Positions 32,213 through 43,600 of a stretch of DNA of 64,000 nucleotides are shown here, one piece after another; position 1 is the first letter of the stretch, and the number at the start of each line of letters is the position of its first letter. The translations under genes were made by a program, and so were the position numbers. The notes beneath the pieces were generated by a model, which saw only the letters and a program-made list of their open reading frames with translations, was not told the origin of the DNA and ran no database searches. Source of the DNA: Knufia peltigerae (lineage: Eukaryota; Ascomycota; Eurotiomycetes; Chaetothyriales; Trichomeriaceae); assembly GCA_030247855.1 (NCBI GenBank), contig JAPDRN010000013.1, forward strand, positions 372,001 to 436,000, read 5' to 3'.

Positions 32213-34439
32213 ATGTCCCGGCGCACCATAGGCGGAGGGAGGGTCTTAGGAAGTGCTAGAACTCTGGGTCCGCCTGTTCCTCCTCCAAAGCCGACCTCCC
32301 CTCTACCGTCGCACGTCCTTTCGCCTTCTGACTCGACTCTGTCATTGAATACGTCGGAGAGCGGAGCATCTTCACCTCCTTCATCGGATCCTCAAGATAT
32401 CGCTGCTCGGGTCTCTCTAGACCATGGAGGGCCAGATCTTTCCGCAGCGGCTGCCGCGGCAGGCGACCGCCTAGTCTGCCCTATCTGCAATGAAGAGATG
32501 GTCACACTGTTACAGTTGAACAGACACTTGGACGATGTACACAAAGAGATAGAAGAGGAACAACAAGATGAAGTGAAAGATTGGTTCAAACAACAGATGG
32601 TCAAGGCGAAGAAGTTCCAACCGCTGGCTGTGTTGAACCAGAAACTCAAGGGTTTGGATGTGTTCGAATCCAATCACGACGTGGCTCGCAGCAGCACGCC
32701 TGTGCCTAGGATTGAATCTATCGCGAGAGATTCTGTTCCTCCTCCTACACCGCCGAAGCCGACCCCTGCAGTGATTGATCCAGACGACATCATAACGAAG
32801 CAGCATTGGCAGAAACGAACCGGATACGATGTATGCTCAGATCCCTCATGTGGGAAGAGATTAGGCGCCGGAGCTGGTATTGTCAATTGCCGACACTGCG
32901 GCAAGCTCTTTTGCGACGAGCATACAATGTATCAAATGAAACTGTCAAGGTCTGCCCAGCATGAACCCGTTCGTGGACTATGGTACAGAGTATGCGAAAC
33001 GTGCTATAAGAGCCGGGAAGGCTACACGGACAGGCACGGTCTTGAACGAAATCGAATGGATGATTTTGAGAGCGTGAGGCGGAAAAAGCTCAGTCATCAA
33101 GAAATGGAAGTCTCTAGACTCGAGAAGAGACTCTCCAGGTTAACACAACTCCTTGCCAATCCACCAGAGGAAGTGGTACCGCCAATAACGAACAAGCGGT
33201 GGTCCCTGAGCTGGGGCCAGAACGATCCCCGAAAGGCCCTCGAACAGAGTATCGTTGCGTGGCAGAACGATACTGAAGTAGCTCGTTGTCCATACTGTCA
33301 GCAGGACTTTACACAGTATACATTTCGACGGCATCATTGTCGAACATGTGGGAAAGTTGTTTGTGGAGACCCAGTCACTGGCTGCTCGATAGTTATCGGT
33401 CTCAATGTTGCAACAAGTACGTTTCCATTCATTCTTCCCCTTCCTGGATTCCCTCTTTACTGATGTTTCAATGACAGCTAACCCCTGTCGCTCCATAACA
33501 GAAAAGCCCCCTCCCGACAATGCCGTCGCTCTCGACATCCGCCTGTGCAAGGAATGTAACCACACAATATTCTCACATCGGGACTTCCAATCTTCGGTGA
33601 CTTCTACCGCCATTGAAACATTCTCCCGAGCATACAACAACCTCTTACAATTCGAACGGGGAATTCGCTTATTGCTGCCAAGGTTCCAAAAACTCCTTCA
33701 AGCACTACAAGATCCCGACCACCCGCCATCTTCGTCACAAATCTCGGACGCCTCACGGACGCGGAAGCGTCTCATGGACTCTTTTACACAATACGACACG
33801 GCCGCCCGCCGGATGCGTGATCTCCCAAGCCACTCGCCCACCCAACTCAAACTACAAAAAGCCATCTATCAGAACGCCACTCAGTTCTTACACCTGCACA
33901 TGCTGCCGCTGAAGTCTCTACCCAAGGTTCTAAAACACGCCACACCCCACGGTAGTGGTGGCGGTAACATGCCCAAACTCGACCCCCGCGACCCTCGCTC
34001 TTCCCTCGCCATCCTCAACAACAACCACGTCCGGCACGACAGCTCCTCAAACCTGTCCGTGGCGAGCTTCGCGTCCTCGCGCGTCAGCGAGCTCGAGGCC
34101 GAGGAGAAACAGCTGCGCGAGCGACTGATTGTGCTCGAGGAGCAAAAGTTCATGGTGCAAGAGATGATTGCCGACGCGAACAAACGACGAAAATTTGACG
34201 AAGTCGCCGCCCTGGCGGGCAACGTGGAGGATCTCAGCACCGAAATCGACAGTGTGCAGAAACTCGTAGACAATTTACGGGGCGAGTTCGACAGCGTTTA
34301 TACAGGCGGAGGAGGAGGGTTGGGGAGCGGCGTCAATAGCCCTGTCAGAAGAGTCAGTGACATGGGCACGAGCCCTCAATCGTCGTCGACGGGCCAGGGG
34401 AAGCTGAAGAACGTCGTCGCCGCAGGCGAATTAACCTGA
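32213..34439 (+). CDS. PEP7: FYVE-finger endosomal protein, Pep7/Vac1 (rabenosyn-5) type
   Basis: Endosomal tethering factor that binds PI3P and a Vps21/Rab5 GTPase in vacuolar protein sorting. Exon 1 is 32213-33416, GT-AG intron 33417-33477, exon 2 33478-34439, 721 residues. An N-terminal Pro/Ser-rich part is followed by a C2H2 finger (CPICNEEMVTLLQLNRHLDDVH). Next comes a degenerate FYVE-like finger (CSDPSCGKRLGAG ... CRHCGKLFC) and then a canonical FYVE domain with RRHHCRTCGKVVC, whose last cysteine pair comes from exon 2 (LCKECN). The C-terminal region is a coiled coil (LEAEEKQLRERLIVLEEQKF) and is the probable Rab-binding part. The domain order C2H2, FYVE, FYVE, coiled coil matches yeast Pep7. 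Confidence 0.93.
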
Positions 34440-35000
34440 CCTAACCCTGCGCATGCAGCGTGAGTTTGTCCATTTTCGATAGCGAGCGGGCGTTTGGCAT
34501 CTGGAGCTCACTTTCTTCCAAGCACGTGGGCGTCGTTCAAAGGGTTTAAGACCTACCGTTCCAGACATGTTGAGTCGGGCAGAATAGAATCTCCGGCCTC
34601 GGGTACGGTGCAGATATGAAAATGACATGTGAAAATGAAAAGACCCAAAAGAACCTCACGCTTCTGTGAAGCATCTGACTGTTTTTCGTACACTCATTCA
34701 TTAAGGGCATCGATTCTGCCCACTCTTCGTGCCATTACTCTTCTCGTCGTAGTTTTCCATTCGGTTACCCTGCATTCAGTCACGATTCCCAACCTTTTCC
34801 CGGAAGACCAAATTACCCGCAACGCCGAGTTCCTTTCCAACATACCGAACCCACGCTTCCTTCGAACAGTCGTTCATCAATCGTCAAAATCTTATTAATA
34901 CAAAAGCCTCATCTCAAAAGCCCTCCTAGGAAAGAAAATTAAAAGCCAGGCCACCGTCCACACCGCCAAAGTGTGCTGGCAGTCTCCATGAACAATATCT
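34440..35000. other. Convergent intergenic region
   Basis: About 560 bp between convergent stops of the FYVE gene and the kinetochore-like gene. Open frames here (for example 34629-34898) show no family features and low-complexity composition. Probably 3' untranslated sequence of both genes. Confidence 0.4.
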
Positions 35001-36152
35001 TCATCCAACCAGGGCCTGTCGACGCGCCTCGTCGAGCATCGCAACCAAAAGATCACGATTCGCGACACGTACGCAGTTGTCTTGTGGTTGCTGCTCTGGG
35101 TCGTCGACGGCATTGACCGCCCTTGCCACGAACTTGACGCGGTGGTCACAGGAGATAGCGTATGCGGCATTTGAAATCCTCGAAATCTTCATTGGTTCAG
35201 GCTTGTTGGCCGTCTCTTCGCCGAAGCCGTTGTTGACATGTTGCGCCACGGCGTCCCTGGTGTACTCGAGGTCAACGGGCAATTTGAGACCCGTGTGCGC
35301 CCAGATAAAGTTCGCTATCGTCTCCATGAAGTGTTTTCGGTTGTCGACGGAGCGTCCATGTTCCGGGATGGCCTTGAGAACGGCGTAAGGAGCCACGGCC
35401 ACATCTAAGGATTTCAGGTGCGGTGCGACCGGGGCGGAGAATGAAATTGTGAGTCTCACACTGCTGATAACATCAATAAAGAGATCTTGCATCTTGGATT
35501 GCATCAGATCCGACGCGGACGCGGTGAGGGATGAGGAGATTGTCAAGAGGTAGTTTTGGAGTGTGCCCTGGATGAACTTGGATGGTAAGTGGAGAGAATA
35601 GATGTCAGGCAGAGCGAACTTGTCCGAGACGTAGGACATCAGTGCCTTTAGGATTGTGGGCGATGATTTGGAGAGGAGGATAGCCGTCTGGTTCTCTGGT
35701 GCCGTGGGTGCGAACGAGCCCGATGGCGCGGTCCGGCTACGTTTCGAGGCGTTGATGTGGTTGGCATAGATGATGAATTTGTAGGTCGACTTCTCATATA
35801 TGAGGCTTATCACAATGCCATTAACACTCGAGGTAGCATCATCGTCTCGGTTTCTCTTTCTGCCAGCACGATAATGCATTGGGCACTCTTCTGCTGCTCC
35901 AGATGTTCCTCCCAGTAACGTCCATCTACATTGTCTCAGGAGACCGAGCTTCTCTTTTTCTTCCTCGGATTCGTAGCGTGGGCGATCGCGACCGATGAAC
36001 TCTGCAAAGGCTGAGGCGTGGGTGGTGAGTATGTCTGTTTGGTGTGATCGCTCCGAGTCTGTCGAGGTTGGCGCAAATAGGGACAGTAGTGAAGGTGTGA
36101 GCTTTCGCACACTGTGGACGAGCCATGACGTGTCATAGTATGTGTCTTCCAT
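35001..36152 (-). CDS. Probable kinetochore protein CENP-L/Fta1-like
   Basis: Intronless, 383 residues, ATG start. I recognise it only weakly. The start DTSWLVHSVRKLTPSLL resembles the N-terminus of Fta1/CENP-L proteins. The end has the pattern of that family: a segment on being related to an alpha/beta domain (LKSLDVAVAPYAVLKAI), then FIWAHTGLKLPVDLEY, then KISRISNAAYAISCDHRVKF. In CENP-L this part contacts CENP-N in the inner kinetochore. If right, the protein sits at centromeric chromatin in the Sim4/CCAN complex. No catalytic motif is visible. An unrelated lineage-specific protein remains possible. Confidence 0.5.
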   Translation of the reverse strand: MEDTYYDTSWLVHSVRKLTPSLLSLFAPTSTDSERSHQTDILTTHASAFAEFIGRDRPRYESEEEKEKLGLLRQCRWTLLGGTSGAAEECPMHYRAGRKRNRDDDATSSVNGIVISLIYEKSTYKFIIYANHINASKRSRTAPSGSFAPTAPENQTAILLSKSSPTILKALMSYVSDKFALPDIYSLHLPSKFIQGTLQNYLLTISSSLTASASDLMQSKMQDLFIDVISSVRLTISFSAPVAPHLKSLDVAVAPYAVLKAIPEHGRSVDNRKHFMETIANFIWAHTGLKLPVDLEYTRDAVAQHVNNGFGEETANKPEPMKISRISNAAYAISCDHRVKFVARAVNAVDDPEQQPQDNCVRVANRDLLVAMLDEARRQALVG

Positions 36153-36921
36153 CTCGGAATGAGCTGTTCAAGAAAGTTTGGTATGTTTCTTGATCATCTT
36201 CTAGTAATCGTGTTGAGGCTGAGGTCCTCGTCGTCAAGAATCCATTAAGACGCGGGTTCAGATGGGGCAAACGCGCTGTCACGTGCAGCTTATCGTTATC
36301 TTTGAGCTATTGTACAATGCAGTTGACCGCCCTCAGTACGGAGTAAATTCAGTAAATCTAGGACCGTGAATATTCTATTAAGGAATCATGTATGCTCAAT
36401 GCTCTCGGCATCTGAATACGTGTGGTGAAATTACCAGATATCTGGATAATGTGTGATAAATGGTCCAGATGTTAGAAATGTCAACACTTCGAGGTTTCTG
36501 TATCGCCGCGTTATGGTATTACCGCGATACTGGTCTAGTCCAAATCAGGCATGGCTCTGAGATAAGAACTCGAATGAGTATTTCCTCGCATTGTTGACGG
36601 TCAATCCAGTCGAGATTACAATGTTCCCGCGGATCTTCATGATTCCAGACCATGCAATTGCCGGAGTCTGGGTCGATATTAATTGATGACATATTTGACG
36701 GTCATGGAGCGTAATTGCCTGCTTGCTTACGCTGGATATCCTGTGAGTAACTTGTCCTTCAAATGGTTCTGTTCTTTGGAGTACTTTGAATTCTTTCTAC
36801 ATCCTGTACGTTACCTTTTCAGGCCTTCTGTTCTTGGCATTTTGATACGTGTTACCTTTGGAATCTCCTGTGTTTGTGATATAAGTAAGATATGAGGACT
36901 ATTGGAGGAGTATAAAAAGAA
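36153..36921. promoter_or_regulatory. Divergent promoter region upstream of nitrate reductase
   Basis: About 770 bp between the kinetochore-like gene and niaD. GATA-factor type sites are present: TGATAA at 36454-36459 and AGATAA at 36560-36565. CACGTG lies at 36280-36285, TACGGAGTA at 36337-36345 and the element CCCGCGGATCTT at 36626-36637. The last is also found upstream of niiA. An ATG-initiated open frame of 69 codons (36686-36895) ends 26 bp before the niaD ATG. If it is transcribed in the leader it would be a long upstream frame; equally it may just be promoter DNA. Confidence 0.55.
36626..36637. promoter_or_regulatory. CCCGCGGATCTT element, copy upstream of niaD
   Basis: Twelve-base word that recurs exactly at 40198-40209, upstream of niiA. 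Its CCGCGG core resembles the NirA consensus CTCCGHGG but the first two bases differ. It sits about 290 bp before the niaD ATG. Confidence 0.45.
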
Positions 36922-39576
36922 ATGGAAGACTACAAGCTCAATTCCCAGAGCGTTCTCGACAAGATCACCAATCCACATGCTCAGCAAACGAAAGAAATCC
37001 TTCCACCATCTCCGCCATGCACAGATGACAATACCTCCGATGTTGAAGACGACCTCGTCGATATTCCCCTTCCTCCACCGACTACCATCCCTACGAAAAC
37101 GTTAGACATCGACCTAAAGACTCCCGATAGCCACGTACCTCGAGATCCGAGACTGATAAGACTAACTGGTGTACACCCTTTCAATGTCGAACCGCCACTC
37201 ACAGACCTGTTTAATGAAGGATTTCTCACGAGTCCTGAATTATTTTATGTCAGGAACCATGGATCGGTGCCACAGGTCGACGACGAAGACATCATTGACT
37301 GGGAGTTTACGGTAGAAGGCCTCGTCGAGAATCCCATGACGTTATCACTAAGGTCATTGATGACAGAGTTCGAGCAAGTCACATATCCAATAACACTAGT
37401 ATGTGCAGGGAATCGACGCAAGGAGCAGAACGTGGTACGCAAAAGCAAAGGCTTCTCATGGGGAGCCGCCGGACTGTCAACAGCACTATTCACAGGTGTC
37501 GTCATGTCTGAAGTGATCAGGCAAGCCAGACCCAAGAGGAAGGCTAAGTACGTGTGCATGGAAGGTGCAGACAAGCTGCCCAACGGATATTACGGGACAT
37601 CAGTGAAACTGAACTGGGCGATGGATCCGAATCGTGGCTTTATGCTCGCGTACAAGATGAATGGGGAAACCCTCCGGCCGGACCACGGGAAGCCTTTACG
37701 TGCCGTTATACCTGGGCAGATTGGTGGTCGTTCCGTCAAATGGCTCAAGAGGCTGATAATCACGGACGTGCCGAGCGACAATTGGTATCACATCTACGAC
37801 AATCGAGTATTACCTACCATGGTCTCGCCGGAAGAATCGGCCAATAACCCGCAATGGTGGACAGATGACAGATATGCTATTTACGACCTGAGCCCCAACT
37901 CTGCCATCTGCTACCCTGAGCACGAGGAGCGATTGTGTCTTGCCGAGACAAAAAACAACTATACCGCCAGAGGATACGCCTACAGTGGCGGCGGAAGACG
38001 CATAACCAGAGTTGAGGTGACTCTCGATAAAGGCAAGACATGGCGGCTTGCCAACATTGATTACGCCGAAGACCGATATCGCCAGGTGGAGAAGAGTATG
38101 TTCGGGGGCAGACTCGACATGTCATGGCGTGAGACGTGCTTTTGTTGGTGTTTCTGGTCAATCGACCTTGCCACCTCTGATCTCGCTGCATCAAAGGATA
38201 TATTTGTGCGTGCGATGGACGACAGCATGAATGTGCAGCCTCGAGACATGTACTGGTCTGTACTTGGGATGATGAACAATCCGTGGTTCAGGGTCACTAT
38301 CACTCTCGATGGTGAGTATTTGAGGTTTGAGCATCCTACGCAACCCGCCCTTATGCCAGGAGGCTGGATGGAAAGAGTCAAAAGCGGAGGAGGCAATCTT
38401 GCAAATGGGTTCTGGGGTGAGAAACTCGAAGGTGAGGAGGAGGCGACCGTGACCGCTGGCGAACAGACCAAAGAGATTCCGATGGTGAAAGAGGGTCTGA
38501 GGAACGCCATCACAATTGAAGAGTTTAGAAAGCATAATAACGCTCAATTCTCATGGTTTGTCGTCAATGGGGAGGTTTACGATGGTACAGCCTTCCTGGG
38601 CGAGCATCCTGGCGGAGCACAAAGTATCATTTCGGCAGCTGGTCTCGATAGCACGGACGAGTTCATGGCCATCCACAGCGAGACAGCGAAAGCGATGATG
38701 CCTAAATACCACATTGGGTCATTGGACGATGCAGCAAAGACGGCACTAGCAACGGCAACGGCAACGACAGAATCAGATCCCCCTGCGCCGCAAAGAGACA
38801 TATTCCTCGATTCGAAGGTTTGGAAGAAGGCCATACTCCATGCCAAAAAGAATGTATCCTGGGACACCCGGATCTTTACGTACAAGCTGGAACACGCTGA
38901 CCAACGTCTCGGTCTCCCAGTGGGCCAACACTTGATGGTTCGATTGCGAGATCCTGTGACTAGAGAAGCCGTGATTCGAAGTTATACACCAATATCCGAA
39001 ATCAACGACAAGGGTCATGTGGACATGCTTGTCAAGGTCTATTTTGAGAACGCATCTGGCAAAGGCGGCAAGATGTCTCAGGCCATGGACTCCCTTCCGA
39101 CAGGCCACTTCATCGAAATGAAAGGCCCCATTGGAAAATTTGAATATCTAGGTAGGGGTAAATGCTTGGTTCAAGGGAAGGAGAAATTTGTGCAAAGGTT
39201 CGTCATGATATGCGGTGGCAGTGGTATAACACCCATCTATCAGGTGTTTCGGGCGGTCATGAAGGATTCCAAAGACAGGACACAATGCCTCATTTTCGAT
39301 GGTAATCGTCTGTCTGAGGATATTCTCTGCAGAGAGGAGCTCGATGCTTTGGCAAGCGGAAACGAAGACCGGTGTAAGATCTTGCATACTCTCACCAAGG
39401 CTACCGACGAATGGACGGGACTTCGAGGCCGCATCAATGGTCAACTGATTCAAGATAATTGTGTCAGGACAGACGAGACCTTGGTGCTGGTATGTGGTCC
39501 GGAAGCGATGGAGAAAAGTGTACATGAAGCATTGTTGGACCAAGGTTGGACAGACGAGCAGTTGATGTTTTTTTGA
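36922..39576 (+). CDS. niaD: Nitrate reductase (NAD(P)H), intronless
   Basis: Assimilatory nitrate reductase, reducing nitrate to nitrite in the cytosol. The 884-residue reading has no intron. Domains in order: molybdopterin domain with the Mo-ligand Cys161 in LVCAGNRRKEQ, then the dimerisation part. A cytochrome b5 domain follows, with heme histidines His562 in EHPGG and His585 in AIHSE. The FAD domain has RSYTPIS at 686 and the NAD(P)H domain has CGGSGITPIYQ at 764 and CGPEAM at 858. All key residues are present, so it should be active. An acidic, Pro-rich N-terminal leader of about 75 residues precedes the core. It lies head-to-tail with niiA 1.06 kb downstream. Regulation by a NirA-like and a GATA factor is inferred from sites. 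Confidence 0.97.
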   Translation: MEDYKLNSQSVLDKITNPHAQQTKEILPPSPPCTDDNTSDVEDDLVDIPLPPPTTIPTKTLDIDLKTPDSHVPRDPRLIRLTGVHPFNVEPPLTDLFNEGFLTSPELFYVRNHGSVPQVDDEDIIDWEFTVEGLVENPMTLSLRSLMTEFEQVTYPITLVCAGNRRKEQNVVRKSKGFSWGAAGLSTALFTGVVMSEVIRQARPKRKAKYVCMEGADKLPNGYYGTSVKLNWAMDPNRGFMLAYKMNGETLRPDHGKPLRAVIPGQIGGRSVKWLKRLIITDVPSDNWYHIYDNRVLPTMVSPEESANNPQWWTDDRYAIYDLSPNSAICYPEHEERLCLAETKNNYTARGYAYSGGGRRITRVEVTLDKGKTWRLANIDYAEDRYRQVEKSMFGGRLDMSWRETCFCWCFWSIDLATSDLAASKDIFVRAMDDSMNVQPRDMYWSVLGMMNNPWFRVTITLDGEYLRFEHPTQPALMPGGWMERVKSGGGNLANGFWGEKLEGEEEATVTAGEQTKEIPMVKEGLRNAITIEEFRKHNNAQFSWFVVNGEVYDGTAFLGEHPGGAQSIISAAGLDSTDEFMAIHSETAKAMMPKYHIGSLDDAAKTALATATATTESDPPAPQRDIFLDSKVWKKAILHAKKNVSWDTRIFTYKLEHADQRLGLPVGQHLMVRLRDPVTREAVIRSYTPISEINDKGHVDMLVKVYFENASGKGGKMSQAMDSLPTGHFIEMKGPIGKFEYLGRGKCLVQGKEKFVQRFVMICGGSGITPIYQVFRAVMKDSKDRTQCLIFDGNRLSEDILCREELDALASGNEDRCKILHTLTKATDEWTGLRGRINGQLIQDNCVRTDETLVLVCGPEAMEKSVHEALLDQGWTDEQLMFF

Positions 39577-40197
39577 CGTTTCATTGTTGGGAGGACATAT
39601 ATTGCATTTATGACGATAGACAAGATCAAGAAGACTCTTGTCCAAGCAGCATGGCGACGGCATGGAAATAGCAACCGATGAGATTGATGTTCACAACTTT
39701 ACACCATGGTTCTTTAAAATACAGTAAAATACAATACAATACATGACAAGAATTCGGCAATCGGTCCATTTTGTCTTTTTGTCCTTTCGTTATCTCGACA
39801 GCCAATTTCAACCACTTACAACTCGTCTTCTCACGTTCTTCGCTGGGCCCTTTTTCTTATCTCTATTTCCATATTTTCATTACACGTGAGGAATGTGCAA
39901 TGACATGGCACCGTGGAGAAATCCCATCACCGCTTGGGTTTTCCGAGGCCTTAGGGAGTTTCTCTGCCTAGGACAGTCTCACTCAACCGCTCAATTCGTT
40001 CACATTAATGCCAAATAGTGACATGACAGTCCCGGACTTGTTCATTGGCCATGATAGGCACCATTTTCGTTACCAATACCAATCTTGGTCTTTTCCTGGT
40101 GGCCCTACGAATACGGGGTACACGTACGCATACACAAGGTACAGTAAGTGCGAGTGTGAGATCTCTTCCCGGGCACTAAGCTAAAGCTCAAGTCATC

Positions 40198-40209
40198 CCC
40201 GCGGATCTT
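40198..40209. promoter_or_regulatory. CCCGCGGATCTT element, copy upstream of niiA
   Basis: Exact second copy of the word at 36626-36637. Together with the NirA-type site 60 bp away it forms two CCGCGGAT cores in this promoter. Confidence 0.45.
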
Positions 40210-40268
40210 TGAACCTCACTGATAAGGTGATATGGTGATGTTTCCGTTGGCTGAGATGGTCACTTTCT

Positions 40269-40276
40269 CTCCGCGG
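40269..40276 (+). promoter_or_regulatory. NirA-type binding site CTCCGCGG
   Basis: Exact fit to the consensus CTCCGHGG described for the Aspergillus nitrate regulator NirA. It lies about 360 bp before the niiA ATG and is close to a GATA site at 40220. Binding is inferred. Confidence 0.55.
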
Positions 40277-40637
40277 ATATTGATCTCACATAGGTGGCGT
40301 CGTTCAAGGTATTGCTTTACAACACAAGCCTCATAGAATGTTGGTGTTTTGTACCACCTGTCCATCGATCCACCCATACATCTCTTTCACAGTTAATTCA
40401 ATCGTGGTCCTTATTCACTGTACATGAGTTACTATTCTATCTATTACTTCCTTTCTTCTCACTCAAGCTCATGTTAATGCTCAATGATAGTCCTGTTGTG
40501 TTGGGTTTCTCCTTGATGATCTCGCGATAATTACGTCTCGTGAAAAAGGGCGAGGTATTCAACACATCACAATCCAGCACTATTCCAACCGGCAGAAAAG
40601 AACTCGAGCGGGTTCATTGCCGTACACAGTGGCACAA

Positions 40638-43600
40638 ATGGCTATCAGCCAAACATCACACCAGAATGAGGATGCCCCAAATGGTACGGATGGTGGTGGT
40701 CGACGGACAAGAATCGTGGTGGTAGGATTGGGCATGGTCGGGATGGCGTTCATGTATGTTCGCATACCACCACTTTCCACTAGCCTCGTTTGAGTCCCTC
40801 TCCTGACTGACCATTAATGATTTGTAGTGAAAAGTTATTAAAACTCGACGCCAAAAGACAAGAATATGACCTCGTCGTGATTGGCGAAGAGCCTCATCTA
40901 GCGTACAATCGTGTCGGGCTGACGAGTTTCTTTCAGCATCGACAAGTCGAGTCCTTGTACCTAAATCCGGAGACATGGTACAAGAGCCACCCTGCGGACT
41001 CTTTCAGCTACCATCTCAACACTCTCGTGACGGAAATTAAACCCAACGAAAAAACTGTCATAACGGCTCAAAGTCAAACAATCTCGTATGACATTCTTGT
41101 TCTCGCCACGGGATCAGACGCTCTTCTCCCGCGCCACACACCCGGTCACGATGCCCGGGGGGTTTTCGTCTATCGGACGATCGACGATCTACAGAACCTC
41201 ATCTCCTTCTCGTCAACCGTTAAAGGCACGATGGGATGTGTCGTCGGAGGTGGTCTCTTGGGCCTCGAGGCGGCCAAGGCCATGATGGACCTTGAGACCT
41301 TCCAACAAGTCAAACTCATCGAGAGAAACAGGTGGGTCTTGTCGAGACAGTTAGACGCCGATGCAGGAAATATGGTCGTCGACCTCGTACGCAATCTCGG
41401 GTTGGACGTCATGCTCGGGAAGCGTGTCGGTAGGATCTTGACGACGGACGACGACCGCAACGCCGTCAAGGGTATCGTCTTCGAAGACGGCGAGCAGATT
41501 GACTGTACCTGTGTCATGTTCGCCATTGGTATCAAATCACGAGACGAGTTGGCGCGCAAAGCAGGGTTAAAGTGTGCCGACCGAGGTGGCGGCGGTATCA
41601 CGGTCGACAATGACCTGCGCACGAGCGATCCCAGCATCTACGCCATCGGCGAGTGTGCCAGTTGGGAAGACCAGACCTTCGGTCTTATCGCCCCGGGTAT
41701 CGAGCAGGCAGACGTGCTCTCCTTCAACCTGACACAGGCCAAAGCTCATACGCCCCGGACTTTCAAGAGACCAGACCTCAGCACCAAATTGAAACTGCTG
41801 GGTGTCGAAGTGGCGAGCTTTGGAGACTTTTTCGCCGATCGCGACGGGCCAAAGGACCTCCCGAAACGACACGTCAAGCGCGAAGAGCGGCGCAGGGCCG
41901 TCGAATCCTCGAAAGAAGTGCCGGGTGTGACAAGCAACGGTGACAAGGCCCCAGCAGCAGGAGGAGTGACACATGGCAAAGATAAAGTACGAGACCTTAC
42001 GTCAGGCCCGCCACCACCGACCCTGGCCGTCAAGGCCCTGACTTACCGCGACCCCTTTGCCGCCGTTTACAAAAAGTACCTCTTCACACCGGACGGCAAG
42101 TATCTTTTGGGTGGTATGATGATAGGCGACACGAGAGACTACGTCAAGCTCGTGCCCATGATCAAGAACAGAAAGATGTTGGATGTTCCACCGTCTCAAT
42201 TCATCATCGGTGCGAGTAGCGACAACAACGATGGCGGTGATGATCTCACGGACGACACCCAGATCTGTTCCTGTCACAACGTTTCCAAAGGGGACGTCAT
42301 CCAGAGTGTCATCAAAGATGGCTGCAAGTCCTTGGGTGAGGTCAAGTCTTGCACGAAAGCCGGGACTGGTTGTGGAGGATGCATGCCTCTCGTGACCAGC
42401 ATCTTCAACAAGGCCATGAAGGACATGGGCAACGAAGTGTCGAACCACATCTGTCCTCATTTCGCGTACAGTCGTGCGGATTTGTACAACATCATCTACG
42501 TGCGTAAATTGCAGAATTTCGGGGGTGTCATGCGCGAGGTTGGGAAAACCCCCGAAAGTTTGGGTTGTGAAGTGTGCAAGCCCGCCGTCGCCAGTATTTT
42601 GGCCAGCATGTTCAACAGACACGTCATGGACAAGCCGCTTCGGGGCCTGCAGGACACGAACGATAAATACCTGGGCAACATCCAACGCAACGGCACGTTC
42701 AGCGTCATCCCTCGCGTGGCGGGTGGTGAAATCAGCCCCGAGAAATTGATCGTGATCGGCCGAGTCGCGAAAAAGTATGGCCTCTACACAAAAATCACGG
42801 GGGGTCAGAGAATCGACATGTTCGGCGCGAAGAAACAAGACCTTTTGAGTATCTGGTCCGAGTTGGTCGCCGGAGGTCTCGAATCGGGCCACGCCTACGC
42901 CAAGTCGTTGCGTACCGTCAAATCCTGCGTGGGAACGACGTGGTGTCGGTTTGGGATTGGCGACTCGGTCGGTCTGGCGATCCGACTGGAAGAAAGGTAC
43001 AAGTCGATCCGGGCACCACATAAGATCAAAGGCGGCGTTTCAGGCTGCGTTCGCGAGTGCGCCGAAGCACAAAACAAGGACTTTGGGTTGATCGCGACGG
43101 AAAAGGGGTTCAACGTCTTTGTCGGCGGCAACGGCGGAGCGACGCCTCGGCATTCAGAGATCCTGGCCAAGGACGTGCCTCCGGACGACGTGATCCCCAT
43201 CCTCGACCGCTACCTGATGTTTTATATCCGCACGGCCGATAAACTCCAGCGCACCGCCCGCTGGGTCGAGCAATTGCCCGGAGGCATCAGATACCTCCGC
43301 GAGGTCGTGCTGGAGGACAAGTTGGGGATCTGCGCCGAGCTGGAGAAGCAGATGCAAGAGCTCGTGGGTACGTTTTTCTGTGAATGGACCGAGACCTTGA
43401 ACGATCCGGAGAAGCGCCGTGCTTTCCAACAGTTTGCCAACTCGGACGAAAACCTCGAACCGGCGGTCGAAAAGGTCGAGGAGAGGGGACAAGCCCGACC
43501 GGCGTACTGGCCCAGGGAGTCCGTCCACGACGATTTCAAGGGGACCAAGTGGACCAGCCTGATGTGGCAGCCGATCGTCGAGGCAAGCAAGTTCCAAGGA

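Larger units (their letters stand above)
39577..40637. promoter_or_regulatory. niaD-niiA intergenic region
   Basis: About 1.06 kb between the stop of niaD and the ATG of niiA on the same strand. It contains an exact NirA-type site CTCCGCGG (40269-40276), a TGATAA GATA site (40220-40225) and the element CCCGCGGATCTT (40198-40209). CACGTG occurs near 39885. No extra gene, such as a nitrate transporter, is seen in it. Confidence 0.6.

Noticed and set aside
42002..43021. Long minus-strand open frame (339 codons) inside niiA
   Set aside because: It is the reverse shadow of a GC-rich coding region with strong codon bias. The plus frame has intact cofactor motifs.
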